Shown one piece after another: positions 1 through 8,921 of a stretch of 64,000 nt of DNA. Source of the DNA: Pontibacter flavimaris (GTDB lineage: Bacteria > Bacteroidota > Bacteroidia > Cytophagales > Hymenobacteraceae). Made by a program: the position numbers and the translations under genes. Within the stretch, counting starts at the first letter, position 1, and every line of letters starts with the position of its first letter. Below the pieces are notes generated by a model. That model saw only the letters and a program-made list of their open reading frames with translations. It was not told the origin of the DNA and did not search any database. The stretch is taken from the NCBI RefSeq assembly GCF_001907195.1, contig NZ_LVWA01000010.1, positions 310,001-374,000 of the forward strand, in the 5' to 3' direction.

Positions 1-488
1 TAGGTGTTGTCGAGCGGCTTCTTTATGGAGTAAGGGTATACTTTGTCCAGCACCTTAGCCACGTGGTCGTGCCACTCCTGGTCGGGCTCGTTCATGATCA
101 GCATGTCAGGGTGGGCTTCCTTTACCCGCTCCAGAAATTTGTCATACTCCCGGTTCACCATCCGCACGTTCGCTATCATCATGGTAAAGGAATTGGCCGG
201 GGCTTTCTGCTCCGTGCGCAGCGCCTCCACTTTCACGAGTGGCGTGAAGTTGATGATGTAACGCAGCTCGTTAAGTATGGCCAGTGCCCACACCACCACC
301 ATAAGCGTATCGGCATAGCCCCGGATGCCATACAGGACAACGTAAGCTATCAGCACCGCACTTAGCAGGATGGCTACGTGCAGGCGCGGGAAGTCCATTA
401 CCCGGATCCACCAGAGCGGCGAGGTGATAAGGGGCAGAAAGGAGAACAGGGTGAAGGTAAAACCAAGTATAATGAGTGTGGTTTGCAT
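1..488 (-). CDS. Membrane-anchored endonuclease/exonuclease/phosphatase (EEP) family protein, 3' end outside window
   Basis: Only the N-terminal 162 codons are present; the gene runs off the left edge. Translation from the ATG at 488 gives three hydrophobic segments in the first 75 residues, then the onset of an EEP fold (TMMIANVRM, followed by HPDMLIMNEP). This arrangement, a short membrane anchor before an EEP phosphatase/nuclease domain, is common in Bacteroidota. The later catalytic residues lie outside the window, so the substrate cannot be judged. The ATG was chosen because it opens directly into the first hydrophobic segment. Family assignment is moderately sure. Confidence 0.7.
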   Translation of the reverse strand, partial: MQTTLIILGFTFTLFSFLPLITSPLWWIRVMDFPRLHVAILLSAVLIAYVVLYGIRGYADTLMVVVWALAILNELRYIINFTPLVKVEALRTEQKAPANSFTMMIANVRMVNREYDKFLERVKEAHPDMLIMNEPDQEWHDHVAKVLDKVYPYSIKKPLDNT

Positions 489-610
489 TTGACAAGGGTG
501 TTTCTATTTTGGGTGTAAGTGCATACTACTATCAGCTGCGATTAGTTGCCTGCGCTACTTTTACGTGTTTTTGCCAAACCAGGTGAGGTTATACTTGCCA
601 TGCAGGAAAC

Positions 611-655
611 AAAAATGCCCCGGCATTGCCACACACTGGCTGCCGGGGCATTTTT
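611..655 (-). terminator. Rho-independent terminator after gldH
   Basis: A perfect 15-bp stem (611-625 with 641-655, core ATGCCCCGGCA) is flanked by A and T runs and lies 23 bp past the gldH stop. It probably ends the ricT-gldH transcript, and it can also act in the other direction. Confidence 0.8.
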
Positions 656-677
656 ATACTTTTGAAAAACTGTGTAT

Positions 678-1160
678 TTATTTATCGTCTGCGTTAGTGG
701 CCACGCGCACGCCCACTGCCAGGATGTTGGGCAAGGGGTCGCGGCGCATGTACTGGGTTAGCTTTAGCCTGTACGTGCCCTGTTTACCGAACTTCATGTT
801 GTCGAGGGCGAGGGCCTGCAGGTCATAGATGTCGCTGGAGCCGTTGCCTAGCGGCTTGCCAGTCTTCGAGTCCATCAACAGTACCTCGTGCAGTTTGGAT
901 GAGACCTCTGCACTGTCGGGGCCCATGAGTTGGTGGCGCAGGTACAGGTTGTAGTAATCATACTTCAGGTTATAGCGCACGTTAAAGTATATATCGTACA
1001 CTTGGGTGGTGTCCTTTATTTCGAACTCAAAAACGGGTGCGTTGTCGATCTGCCAGTTGCCTTGGGGCAGGTCTATATTCTGTTCATACACCCGTGCCGG
1101 GTCGCAGGCGGAGAGCAGCAGCACGAGTGCCGCTGCCCACACCTTAACTAAGTTATGCAT
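678..1160 (-). CDS. gldH: Gliding motility lipoprotein GldH
   Basis: A 160-residue lipoprotein. A signal peptide ends in the lipobox LLSAC with the lipidated Cys at residue 19, followed by a beta-rich domain (YDIYFNVRYNLKYDYYNLYL). GldH is needed for gliding in Flavobacterium and belongs to the Gld set tied to the type IX secretion machinery. An open frame extends upstream to 1448, but that part overlaps ricT in another frame; the ATG at 1160 leads straight into the signal peptide and overlaps the ricT stop by 8 bp, as expected of translational coupling. The ricT-gldH order is typical of the phylum. Confidence 0.85.
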   Translation of the reverse strand: MHNLVKVWAAALVLLLSACDPARVYEQNIDLPQGNWQIDNAPVFEFEIKDTTQVYDIYFNVRYNLKYDYYNLYLRHQLMGPDSAEVSSKLHEVLLMDSKTGKPLGNGSSDIYDLQALALDNMKFGKQGTYRLKLTQYMRRDPLPNILAVGVRVATNADDK

Positions 1161-2673
1161 CAGTGCGTGGTGGTTTGTTACCCTGATCTGGTTTCTTGCC
1201 TCTGAACGGCTTGCGCGAGCGCTTCTTAGAGGGCTGGTCGCCGCCGGCCTGTGGCTGCGCGCCTGCCTCCGGAGCGCTGCCTGAAGTCTCGGGCCTCTCG
1301 CGTCTTTCCCGGGGCTCCCTCGGCTCACGCTGTTCCCTTGGCTCCCGGTTTTCGCGTGGGGCGGCTCCTTCCTGCCCTTCTCTGTTCCTGTTCTTGTTAC
1401 GAGGCGGGCGCTGGCGGCGTGGCCGCTGCTCCTGCTGCTCTGCGCCATCCTGCGGCTGTGCCTGCTGGCGCTCCGGCCTCTCCCTTCTCGGTTGTGTCGG
1501 AGCCTCCGCTAACCCTTCGGGCCGCTGCGGTTGCCCTGGGGCATCGCCTGGCTTTTTCTTCTTTTTCTTCTTCTTTTTGTTCTTGAACTTGTCGTCAAGG
1601 CGCTCCAGGCTTCCCTCTACCTGTGCCACAAACTCGTTCTGCACTGGCTCTTCCTCAGGCTCCGTCAGCAGTGTGTCCACGGCGATCCCCTTCGAGTTCA
1701 GCTCCAGGATCTCCTGCACGCGTTCCACCGGTACCGGGTACCAGTTGTTGTCGCCTTTGTAGCCGAACCACATCATGCGCTTAAAGATGTCGGTTTTCTG
1801 AAGTATGGCATCGCCCTGCTGGGTCTGCAGCGGCCGGTTTACGCTCGGAATATCCTTCAGCGCATCCATATACGTCTCCAACTCATAGTTGAGGCAGCAC
1901 TTGAGGCGCCCGCACTGGCCGCTCAGCTTGCTTGGGTTCAGCGACAGGTTCTGGTAACGCGCCGCCGTGGTGGAGACGCTCTTGAAGTCGGTGAGCCAGG
2001 TAGAGCAGCAGAGTTCGCGGCCACACGACCCGATGCCTCCCAGGCGGCCGGCCTCGTGGCGCAGGCTTATCTGGCGCATTTCTATCCGGATCCTGAATTC
2101 CTCCGCCAGCTTCTTGATCAGGTCGCGGAAGTCCACGCGGTCATCGGCGGAGTAGTAGAAGGTGGCCTTGCTTCTGTCGGCCTGGTACTCTACGTCCGAT
2201 AGCTTCATCTTCAGGCCAAGCTGCTGAATGATCTCGCGGCTGCGGTACATGGTGGTGCCTTCCTGGTCGCGGGCCTCGTTAAACTTCTCCATATCGCGCT
2301 CGGTGGCGATGCGGTAGATCGTGCGGATCTCCTCGTTGTTATCCACCTTCTTTTTAAGCATCTGCAGGCGCACGAGCTCCCCCTTCAGCGACACGAAGCC
2401 GATGTGGTGGCCATTCGGAACGTCCACGACCACGGCGTCGCCGGTCGTCAGGTCCAGACGGTTTATGTTTCGGAAGAAGTCTTTTCGGCCTCCCTTAAAT
2501 CGAATCTCTACTATGTCAAACTCCTCAAACGATGTCGGTATCTCCATATCGCTGAGCCAGTCGAACACATTTAAACGGTTACAGCCTCCTGTGCTGCACC
2601 CGCCGTTGCTTTTGCAGCCACCAGGTTTGGTGTCCGTGCCGCATCCGCCACTAGAACATGAACTACATCCCAC
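1153..2673 (-). CDS. ricT: PSP1-domain protein RicT (YaaT-like) with Cys-rich head and basic tail
   Basis: A 506-residue protein in three parts. The N-terminus is rich in Cys and Gly (Cys at 3, 6, 11, 20, 26 and 31). A PSP1 domain follows, with the conserved clusters SCGRELCCSTWL and QCGRLKCCLNYE. From about residue 360 there is a low-complexity tail with a run of ten Lys, then Pro/Arg/Glu-rich sequence. In Bacillus, RicT with RicA and RicF forms an Fe-S complex acting on RNase Y; no RicA or RicF gene is visible here, so the partners are unknown. It heads the ricT-gldH operon. The tail looks disordered and could bind nucleic acid (inference). Confidence 0.85.
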   Translation of the reverse strand: MGCSSCSSGGCGTDTKPGGCKSNGGCSTGGCNRLNVFDWLSDMEIPTSFEEFDIVEIRFKGGRKDFFRNINRLDLTTGDAVVVDVPNGHHIGFVSLKGELVRLQMLKKKVDNNEEIRTIYRIATERDMEKFNEARDQEGTTMYRSREIIQQLGLKMKLSDVEYQADRSKATFYYSADDRVDFRDLIKKLAEEFRIRIEMRQISLRHEAGRLGGIGSCGRELCCSTWLTDFKSVSTTAARYQNLSLNPSKLSGQCGRLKCCLNYELETYMDALKDIPSVNRPLQTQQGDAILQKTDIFKRMMWFGYKGDNNWYPVPVERVQEILELNSKGIAVDTLLTEPEEEPVQNEFVAQVEGSLERLDDKFKNKKKKKKKKKPGDAPGQPQRPEGLAEAPTQPRRERPERQQAQPQDGAEQQEQRPRRQRPPRNKNRNREGQEGAAPRENREPREQREPREPRERRERPETSGSAPEAGAQPQAGGDQPSKKRSRKPFRGKKPDQGNKPPRTDA

Positions 2674-2895
2674 AATTGTATCTCCTTTATATAGCTAGGC
2701 TAATTCTTGTTTTCAAAATCAATTATCAACAAATATACTAAATTTTTAGGCTTTTGCTTTTGTGCCTCCTAAAAGTGCAAGTATGGCAACAGTGCATCGC
2801 GGCCATTGGCGCCGCCCGTAGCGGGGCGGAATAGTCTATTTACGAAAAAAGGCCCACATAGCTATGCGCTGGGAAATAAAGTATAATTTTAGAGG
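2674..2895. promoter_or_regulatory. Divergent intergenic region between ricT and the polysaccharide genes
   Basis: 222 bp separate two divergently read operons, so promoters for both must lie here. I see one AAGTATA-class site at 2779 and another just before the flippase start, and a short GC-rich inverted repeat near 2806-2826 (CCGCCC...GGGGCGG). No exact TAnnTTTG box was found. Confidence 0.4.
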
Positions 2896-4329
2896 ATGCT
2901 TCGGAAGTTACTGTCTCATGCGGCGATCTACGGCCTGGCGGCGCAACTACCGCGCGTAGCCGGTGTGCTGGCCCTGCCCATCATCACCCCCTTCCTCACC
3001 ACCACCGACTACGGCGTGGCCGGTGTGGTAACCGCCTACGTCACGGCGCTGGGGATGGTGCAGTCGCTGGGGCTGAGCGTGGTGATGGTGAATGCCTACG
3101 TGAAGCACCCGACCCGGTATAAGTGGGTGTGGCGACAGTTGCATGGGTTTATCTCGATGTGGTCGGTAGTTTATGGTATAGTGCTGGCTGCGGTACTTTA
3201 CTTGTTTATACCTGCAGAGGCAGTAGAAGACAGGTGGAGTATAATTGTATTACATTCAATACCCGCCATGTTTCTTTATCAGTCTTCCCATATTGGGTCT
3301 CTATACTACCAGATGCAGCAAAAGCCAAGTATTGTGGCCACCCAAGGGCTTGCTGTAGGTTTAATCACCATCTCACTTAACATTTATTTCATTGCTTACC
3401 TACAAGTGGGATACATGGGTTGGTTTTATTCTACCTTTACAGGAGCAGTGGTAGGTTTTATACTTATTGTCTATCCACTGTATGTACAAGAGGGTTTGCT
3501 GCCTATTATGCGCTTCAAATGGTATAGGATAAGAGAGGCGTTGCGAGTCTCGATACCCGTTATTCCTCACAAGTTCTCCTTCTTCCTATTAGATACTTCG
3601 GATAAACTTGTGATGGATATCCTGCAAGTACCTATGCCTCGTATTGGCTTTTATAATATTGCCTCCAGCTTTGGGCTTTATTTCGCATCTGCCTCTAACG
3701 CTATTGTTCAGGCTGCTAATCCCCTGTATGTGCAATTATATGCAGCGAGCTCGGGAAAAAAAGCAGCCTTGTACAGCATTCGGCATGCAACCTTCTCCTT
3801 ACAGGCCGTTTTCTTTGCCATAACCTCTTTGGCCTGCATCTGGATGAAGGAGATCTTCTTCATCCTTATTAAGAATAACGATTTGCGACAAGCCTATCCC
3901 TTAGCTATCGTCATTCTGATGGGCTATAATTACCGGCCTATGTACTTGGCTTTGATCAATAAGCTGACCTATGGAGAGAAGACCGCCGGGCTATGGAAGA
4001 TTTCGATTGTGGCAAGTTTAGGAAACGTGGGGCTGAATTTTATACTTGTGCCACTGTTTGGGATTGAAGCTGCTGCCTATACTACTTTCGTAGCCTTGAT
4101 GTATATGGGATACAGTGGCTATTTTTTCGCTGATTATAGGAATTCAGCAAGCCTGAATTATTACCCTTTACAATGGTTAACCATAAATATTGCCTTACTT
4201 GGGCTGGTGTACTGGAGTATGGATATGGTGTTTTTAGCAAAGGCAACTATCAGCTTACTTTTAATAGTAGCGGCTCTGGTTTCTCTGTTCTATATTAATA
4301 AAAGGCACGAAATGGTACAGCAGCTATGA
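2896..4329 (+). CDS. Polysaccharide flippase (Wzx/MOP superfamily)
   Basis: A 477-residue integral membrane protein with about 12-14 hydrophobic segments, starting LLSHAAIYGLAAQLPRVAGV, the usual first helix of oligosaccharide/lipopolysaccharide flippases. Such proteins move lipid-linked sugar repeat units across the inner membrane. Its last codons overlap the next gene (ATGA), so the two are co-transcribed. Base composition changes inside the gene: the first 230 bp are GC-rich like the core genome (41 of 60 G+C at 2941-3000), while the rest is AT-rich (21 of 60 at 3241-3300). This suggests a recombination joint. The exact sugar cargo is unknown. Confidence 0.85.
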   Translation: MLRKLLSHAAIYGLAAQLPRVAGVLALPIITPFLTTTDYGVAGVVTAYVTALGMVQSLGLSVVMVNAYVKHPTRYKWVWRQLHGFISMWSVVYGIVLAAVLYLFIPAEAVEDRWSIIVLHSIPAMFLYQSSHIGSLYYQMQQKPSIVATQGLAVGLITISLNIYFIAYLQVGYMGWFYSTFTGAVVGFILIVYPLYVQEGLLPIMRFKWYRIREALRVSIPVIPHKFSFFLLDTSDKLVMDILQVPMPRIGFYNIASSFGLYFASASNAIVQAANPLYVQLYAASSGKKAALYSIRHATFSLQAVFFAITSLACIWMKEIFFILIKNNDLRQAYPLAIVILMGYNYRPMYLALINKLTYGEKTAGLWKISIVASLGNVGLNFILVPLFGIEAAAYTTFVALMYMGYSGYFFADYRNSASLNYYPLQWLTINIALLGLVYWSMDMVFLAKATISLLLIVAALVSLFYINKRHEMVQQL

Positions 4330-5372
4330 AGCATATCTTTTACATTCATAGCTACATAACATATTTTGTCAGCCTGCAGGTAATAAAGTATCTCAATCTG
4401 GAGGTGCAGCACTGTGTGTTCCTGTACGGGAGAGAGTTTAAGCCAGAACTTAATGAGTTAGCGGTACCTGAATATGACGCACCTTTTACACATCACCCGA
4501 TCAACAGCTTTGCAGTAGAGAGGAGATTCTGGAGGAGTTGGGCCAAAATACGGCGGTTTGATGCATTTGTAGAGCAGATTACCCAAGGGTCTAGGTTTCA
4601 TTTTTATACCAATCAAACCGGTATAGATTTCGTAAGGCTATTCTTAAAGCATAGAAAATGCGCGGGCTTTTCTATACTGGAAGAAGGGCTCTACTCATAC
4701 CATACCCTCCATGAAATTAACTTAGAACTATGTCCCCCTGTTGGCAAGCCTTCCTTGCCTTTCATACTTCTTCATTACGCCAATTTCTTGGGACGTTTAA
4801 AATTGCAGAAATTATACTTGGACCCAAGTTACAACAATGTTTTCGGAGTTACAGAAGCGGCGTTCCCCAACTTCGAAAGGAAAGTTGTTTTACCATTCCC
4901 GTTTAAGCAGGTAAAAGAAGAAGAAGAAACAGATGAGATGGCTGTGCTTGTGTTCGATTCTTTCCTGGAGTATGGAACTGTAAGTTTCGAAGTCTTTGAT
5001 CATGCCTTAGGCAAAGCCTTTTCTTATTTTGAGCAAAAGGGTATAAAAGAAGTTGCTGTTAAGTACCACCCCGAGCAGTATGCCACAATTCAAAATTTGC
5101 AGAAGGCAAGAGAGATGATAAATCGTCATAAAGGAAGGGCACAGGTACAAGAGTTGCCTAAGAATATTGCTCTGGAGCGAATGGCTTCAGATAGTAGTAT
5201 GCCTAAGTTAACTTTTTACATTTTTCTTAGCTCTGCCGGTTTGTATGCGGCTTTGTGTGGAAGAACAACCAAAAGCTTTGCGAAATTTATAGCAGATCAA
5301 GATCCTGCATATACAAGAAGGCTTCGAATGATGCCAAAGTTCTTCAAAGAATTAGTACAGCTAATAAGCTAA
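4326..5372 (+). CDS. Sialyltransferase-like glycosyltransferase (GT52/polysialyltransferase type)
   Basis: A 348-residue soluble protein without a signal peptide. Three short motifs match the order known from bacterial sialyl- and polysialyltransferases: an acidic-acidic-Gly motif (E119-E120-G121 in SILEEGLYSY), a His-Pro motif (H248-P249 in VKYHPEQY), and a paired Ser motif (S302-S303 in IFLSSAGLY). In those families the motifs bind the CMP-sugar donor. No CMP-sialic acid synthesis genes are in the window, so a different CMP-activated sugar such as Kdo or another nonulosonate is possible. AT-rich, coupled to the flippase by a 4-bp overlap, and convergent with the GT4 gene. The family is inferred from motifs only. 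Confidence 0.55.
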   Translation: MKHIFYIHSYITYFVSLQVIKYLNLEVQHCVFLYGREFKPELNELAVPEYDAPFTHHPINSFAVERRFWRSWAKIRRFDAFVEQITQGSRFHFYTNQTGIDFVRLFLKHRKCAGFSILEEGLYSYHTLHEINLELCPPVGKPSLPFILLHYANFLGRLKLQKLYLDPSYNNVFGVTEAAFPNFERKVVLPFPFKQVKEEEETDEMAVLVFDSFLEYGTVSFEVFDHALGKAFSYFEQKGIKEVAVKYHPEQYATIQNLQKAREMINRHKGRAQVQELPKNIALERMASDSSMPKLTFYIFLSSAGLYAALCGRTTKSFAKFIADQDPAYTRRLRMMPKFFKELVQLIS

Positions 5373-5388
5373 CTAGAGCCATCTCTGG

Positions 5389-6615
5389 TTAAAGTTCTGC
5401 TTTATCCAAAGAGTTGCTGATTATTCTTTGATACATATTAAAAGTCTTAGGGGCAATTGCTTGAGTTGAGAACCTGGCTAAGAAGTCAGCTCTAATACTG
5501 TTGCTGTCATAAGACTCCCTCCTCTTGATTAAAGTTTCCATTGCTTCAATAAGCTCCGCAACATTGTTCTTTTCAATTAACAACCCGTTAAGTGGAGTTA
5601 CAGTAGACTCGGGCCCTCCGCATCTGGTAGCAATAACAGGCTTCCCGCAAGCAAGCGCCTCTATATAGACTATGCCCATGGATTCATAGAAACTAGGTAA
5701 TGCAAACGCATCACAGAATTGGTATTCATGTAGCGCTTCCTTGCGGTTAATTTCCCCCAGCCATGCTACATATTGTTGAATACCCAACTCAGATGCCATC
5801 CTTTTATATCCATCGATATAAGGACTGCTGCCTCCTATCCGGAACAGAATATTCTTGTTCTTCTCCGATAATCCTTTTATGGCTTGTAACAGGATGTCTG
5901 TTCCTTTTTGAGGGGAAGGGTAAGAAAGGGTAAAGAAGGTGAATTTCTCTGACTGAGGGTGGTAATCAGGAGAAGGTTTGAAGAAGTTTTCATCAATAAA
6001 GTTCGGAATCATCATGATATTGTCAATTCCTTGTTTACGTAAAGCCTCAACCTGAAAAGGACTTACTGCAATATTTGCTGAAGTTCTTAGGTACGGCTGC
6101 TTGTAATAATCTGCTAACCTACCATTCTTGTCAGCAGTTTGAGCCCACGGGAATGGGCCCATCCGTTCAGTTAAGCAATATGGCTTTCTTAGTCTTTCAG
6201 CTACTCTCATGGCAATAATTCCTGCCGGGTAGCCAACATGGGCGTGAATAATATCTATAGGACCATGCTCAACCTCGAAAGCCTTAATGTTGCTTAAATT
6301 CGCCTTTATGATACCCAACATATTGCCTCCCAATAGCTTACTTGTCCATGTAAAAGTGTAATGATGGTATACTTTTAAATTTGGCGCTAAGACAGTTTTG
6401 AAAGGTTTTGGTTTAGCTCGTAGTAACTTACTAATGTTCTTTACATGATCTTTTGACCATAGAAGAAATCTTTCCTCCATTTGTCCCCAGTTGCTTATGC
6501 CTATGTTTACATCCGGGTAAAACCGGCAAAAAGCCTCTGTTTGCTCTTTAATCATCGTACCACTTACGGGGCGGTCTTTAGATGGGAACCAGGAAGGAAT
6601 AACGAATATATTCAT
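5389..6615 (-). CDS. Glycosyltransferase family 4 protein
   Basis: A 408-residue retaining glycosyltransferase of GT-B fold. The C-terminal half carries the GT4 E-x7-E motif within SFYESMGIVYIEALACG, followed by GKPVIATRCGGP, which contacts the nucleotide-sugar. The N-terminal half has the acceptor-side signature IIHAHVGYPAGIIA. It would add a sugar from a nucleotide donor during surface-polysaccharide assembly at the cytoplasmic membrane. It is convergent with the sialyltransferase-like gene and shares its low GC content. The ATG at 6615 has no better downstream alternative. Donor and acceptor cannot be told from sequence. Confidence 0.85.
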   Translation of the reverse strand: MNIFVIPSWFPSKDRPVSGTMIKEQTEAFCRFYPDVNIGISNWGQMEERFLLWSKDHVKNISKLLRAKPKPFKTVLAPNLKVYHHYTFTWTSKLLGGNMLGIIKANLSNIKAFEVEHGPIDIIHAHVGYPAGIIAMRVAERLRKPYCLTERMGPFPWAQTADKNGRLADYYKQPYLRTSANIAVSPFQVEALRKQGIDNIMMIPNFIDENFFKPSPDYHPQSEKFTFFTLSYPSPQKGTDILLQAIKGLSEKNKNILFRIGGSSPYIDGYKRMASELGIQQYVAWLGEINRKEALHEYQFCDAFALPSFYESMGIVYIEALACGKPVIATRCGGPESTVTPLNGLLIEKNNVAELIEAMETLIKRRESYDSNSIRADFLARFSTQAIAPKTFNMYQRIISNSLDKAEL

Positions 6616-6802
6616 GCATTAGGTCTTGAAGATAGAAAATGTGTGCATAAAATATAATTTAGGCACACTAAGCTAGTTGTTTTAGCTGAGGCTAATTATG
6701 CTTTTTATTTTAAAAATGAGATCATAATGAGGCGCCACTCTTTGCAAAACCCCTCGCTTTAACGTAGACCTTTCAAAGTCAACTTTACAAAGTTAATACC
6801 TT

Positions 6803-7672
6803 ATGCCCGACTTCCGCTTCTCCTTCCTAACCGCCAAAGACTTGCCGCAACTTCGCAACACTTTCCTGGAGGCCTTTGCCGACTATGTGGTGCCGGTGCA
6901 ACTCTCGGAGGAGCAGCTGAAGGATAAGGTGGAGCGGGAGGGCATCCTGCCCGGCTTCAGCGTGGGTGCCTTCGTGGGTGGGCAAATGGTGGGGTTTATA
7001 CTTACCGGATTAGGAGAGTGGCAGGGCAGGCCAACCGCTTACAATGCGGGTACCGGCGTGGTGCCCCTGCACAGGGGGCACAGCCTGACGCAGCAAATGT
7101 ATGATTTCCTGTTGCCAAAACTACGCGAGAGTGGCGTGGAGCAATGCATACTGGAGGTCATCCAGGGGAACATGCCTGCCATCAGGGCTTATAAGAAGGT
7201 TGGCTTTAAGATTACCCGCTCCCTCAGCTGCTTCCGGGCTGCTAAACAGGACCTGCTGCTGGGGGCAGAGCCGTCAGAGCAGGTCACTATTTCGGCCACT
7301 ACGCAGCCCGACTGGGAAACGTACAGTAGTTTCTGGGAGGTGGGGCCATCCTGGCAGAACGACATAAACGCAATTAAGCGGAGCAAGGGGCAAGCGCAGA
7401 CCCTGGAGGCCCGTAGTGTGCAGCAGGAGGTAGTGGGCTACATCTCTTTTTTCCGGAAGAACGGGGCAGTGGCCCAACTGGCTGTAGGCAAGGGCTGGCG
7501 CGGCAAAGGTATAGGCACGGCGCTGCTGCGTGAGGCGGTAAAGCAGGTAGAGGCGCCCTCAATCATGTTTATCAACATAGAGGACACAGGCCAAAGCATG
7601 CTCTCCTACTTGAAAGGGCGCCACCTGGGGCTTCTGCTCAGGCAGTACGAGATGCTGATGCCGATCGTGTAA
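6803..7672 (+). CDS. Tandem GNAT-domain N-acetyltransferase
   Basis: A 289-residue protein with two GNAT modules. The first (about residues 5-145) has a degenerate acetyl-CoA loop, HRGHSLTQQM; the second (about 160-285) has the canonical loop GWRGKGIGTALL. In double-GNAT proteins often only one module is catalytic, and here the second looks intact. The substrate is unknown. It marks the return to GC-rich core composition after the polysaccharide island and stands alone, 84 bp before the SMR gene. Confidence 0.8.
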   Translation: MPDFRFSFLTAKDLPQLRNTFLEAFADYVVPVQLSEEQLKDKVEREGILPGFSVGAFVGGQMVGFILTGLGEWQGRPTAYNAGTGVVPLHRGHSLTQQMYDFLLPKLRESGVEQCILEVIQGNMPAIRAYKKVGFKITRSLSCFRAAKQDLLLGAEPSEQVTISATTQPDWETYSSFWEVGPSWQNDINAIKRSKGQAQTLEARSVQQEVVGYISFFRKNGAVAQLAVGKGWRGKGIGTALLREAVKQVEAPSIMFINIEDTGQSMLSYLKGRHLGLLLRQYEMLMPIV

Positions 7673-7720
7673 GTATAAAACTAGTCAAGTATAACGCTGT
7701 GCCGCGGCTGTTTAAATCCA

Positions 7721-7728
7721 TACCTTTG
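7721..7728 (+). promoter_or_regulatory. Bacteroidota-type -7 promoter box before the SMR gene
   Basis: TACCTTTG matches the TAnnTTTG consensus of the Bacteroidota primary sigma factor and lies 28 bp before the start codon. No clear -33 TTTG box is visible at the usual distance. Confidence 0.5.
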
Positions 7729-7756
7729 CAGCCTGAACCAAAAAAATGAATGACGT

Positions 7757-8086
7757 ATGAACATGGCATGGTTTTACCTGATCCTGGCCGGGATCTGTGA
7801 GATTGGCTGGGCCTTTGGCCTGAAGTATAGCGAGGGGTTCACCAAGCTTGGCGTAAGTGTGGTAACCGTTTTAGTGATGATCCTGAGCTTCGTGCTGCTG
7901 GCGCAGGCCATGAAGACGCTGCCACTGGGCACTGCCTACGCCATCTGGACGGGAATCGGCGCTGCCGGCACCGCCATACTGGGCATCGTTTTCCTGAACG
8001 AGCCCCGCGATCTTATCCGCATCTTCTGCATCCTGCTTATCGTGGCAGGTGTGGTGGGGCTGAAGGTGTTTTCCGGAGCAAAGTAG
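7757..8086 (+). CDS. SMR-family guanidinium exporter-like protein (SugE/Gdx)
   Basis: A 109-residue, four-helix small multidrug resistance protein. The conserved membrane Glu lies in GICEIGWAFGLKYSEGF, and TLPLGTAYAIWTGIGAAGTA follows; both fit the SugE/Gdx branch, which exports guanidinium, better than the EmrE branch. SMR transporters work as antiparallel dimers driven by protons. Translation could start at the first or the third codon (MNM). There is no room for a guanidine riboswitch in the 84-bp upstream gap and none is visible. Convergent with the next gene at a 4-bp gap. Confidence 0.85.
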   Translation: MNMAWFYLILAGICEIGWAFGLKYSEGFTKLGVSVVTVLVMILSFVLLAQAMKTLPLGTAYAIWTGIGAAGTAILGIVFLNEPRDLIRIFCILLIVAGVVGLKVFSGAK

Positions 8087-8090
8087 GCTC

Positions 8091-8921
8091 CTACTCCATC
8101 AGGTATACTTCCAGGGTGTCTTTTGTGAAGAGGAAGAGGTGCTGATCACCTACGAGCGCAGAAACATACGCCTTTTGCTGCGGCAGCTCCAGCACGCGTT
8201 CCTGCTGGGTGTAGAGGTCGTAGAAGTATAGCCTGCCTTCCTTTACAAAGTATAGCTCGTTATCCCTGAAGCCGATGTGGCGCAGACCAATGTAGGGCAG
8301 TTTCTTCTTGTAGTTGCCTAGGTTGTCGAACACTAAAATACCGCTGTTAAAATCAAGCAGATATACCTGGTTCTGGTACTCACGCAGCTGGCGCACGTCA
8401 AACTCCTCGCGGTTGAGTAACAAATTCAGCGGTGTTTCCACAGTTATCTGCCGCATGGAAGGGTTCAGTTTAGCTAGCGTCAGGCTGGTCTCATCGAAAA
8501 GCCAGTAACCCAGGTCGCCGGCCGGGGCCGCTACTTTGGCGGTGCCTTCATATTGCAGGTCCAGCAGGCCGGAGGTGCTGATGGGGCGCAGAAACCGGTC
8601 TAAAAGTGTGATTTCCTGGCTGCCCTCATAAAACAACACGATCTTCATGGGGTTCCAGGCGTGGATGCTGCTGATCCGGCCGCGGGCAGGGGGGGAGTAG
8701 GTGTCTTGCGCCTGGCCGGCTGGGTTCAGGCGCAGCAGGTTCTGGCGCTCGTCCAGCAGGTATACGTTCCCGTTGCGGTCCTGGGAGATGGTGGTGGCGG
8801 AGCTGATGCCTAAACTATGGCTATAGGTAAGTATGGGCGCCTGCAGGGTATCCTGCGCCTGCGCCAGCAGCGGTGCCAGTAGCACCAGCCAAAGTATAAG
8901 TATGGATCGGTTAGCCTTCAA
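8091..8921 (-). CDS. Secreted beta-propeller-like protein of unknown function
   Basis: 276 residues with a clear signal peptide (ILILWLVLLAPLLAQAQ). The mature part has repeated short beta-blade-like units (GNVYLLDERQNLLRLN, QVYLLDFNSGILVFDNLGN, ELYFVKEGRLYFYDLYT), suggesting a propeller. No catalytic motif or T9SS sorting domain is seen, so it is probably periplasmic. Its start overlaps the end of lpxH by 11 bp, so it is probably the last gene of the LUD-lpxH operon. The function is not known to me. Confidence 0.7.
   Translation of the reverse strand: MKANRSILILWLVLLAPLLAQAQDTLQAPILTYSHSLGISSATTISQDRNGNVYLLDERQNLLRLNPAGQAQDTYSPPARGRISSIHAWNPMKIVLFYEGSQEITLLDRFLRPISTSGLLDLQYEGTAKVAAPAGDLGYWLFDETSLTLAKLNPSMRQITVETPLNLLLNREEFDVRQLREYQNQVYLLDFNSGILVFDNLGNYKKKLPYIGLRHIGFRDNELYFVKEGRLYFYDLYTQQERVLELPQQKAYVSALVGDQHLFLFTKDTLEVYLME

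Noticed and set aside
7673..7756. Possible guanidine riboswitch before the SMR gene
   Set aside because: The gap is only 84 bp and shows none of the conserved guanidine-aptamer strings.
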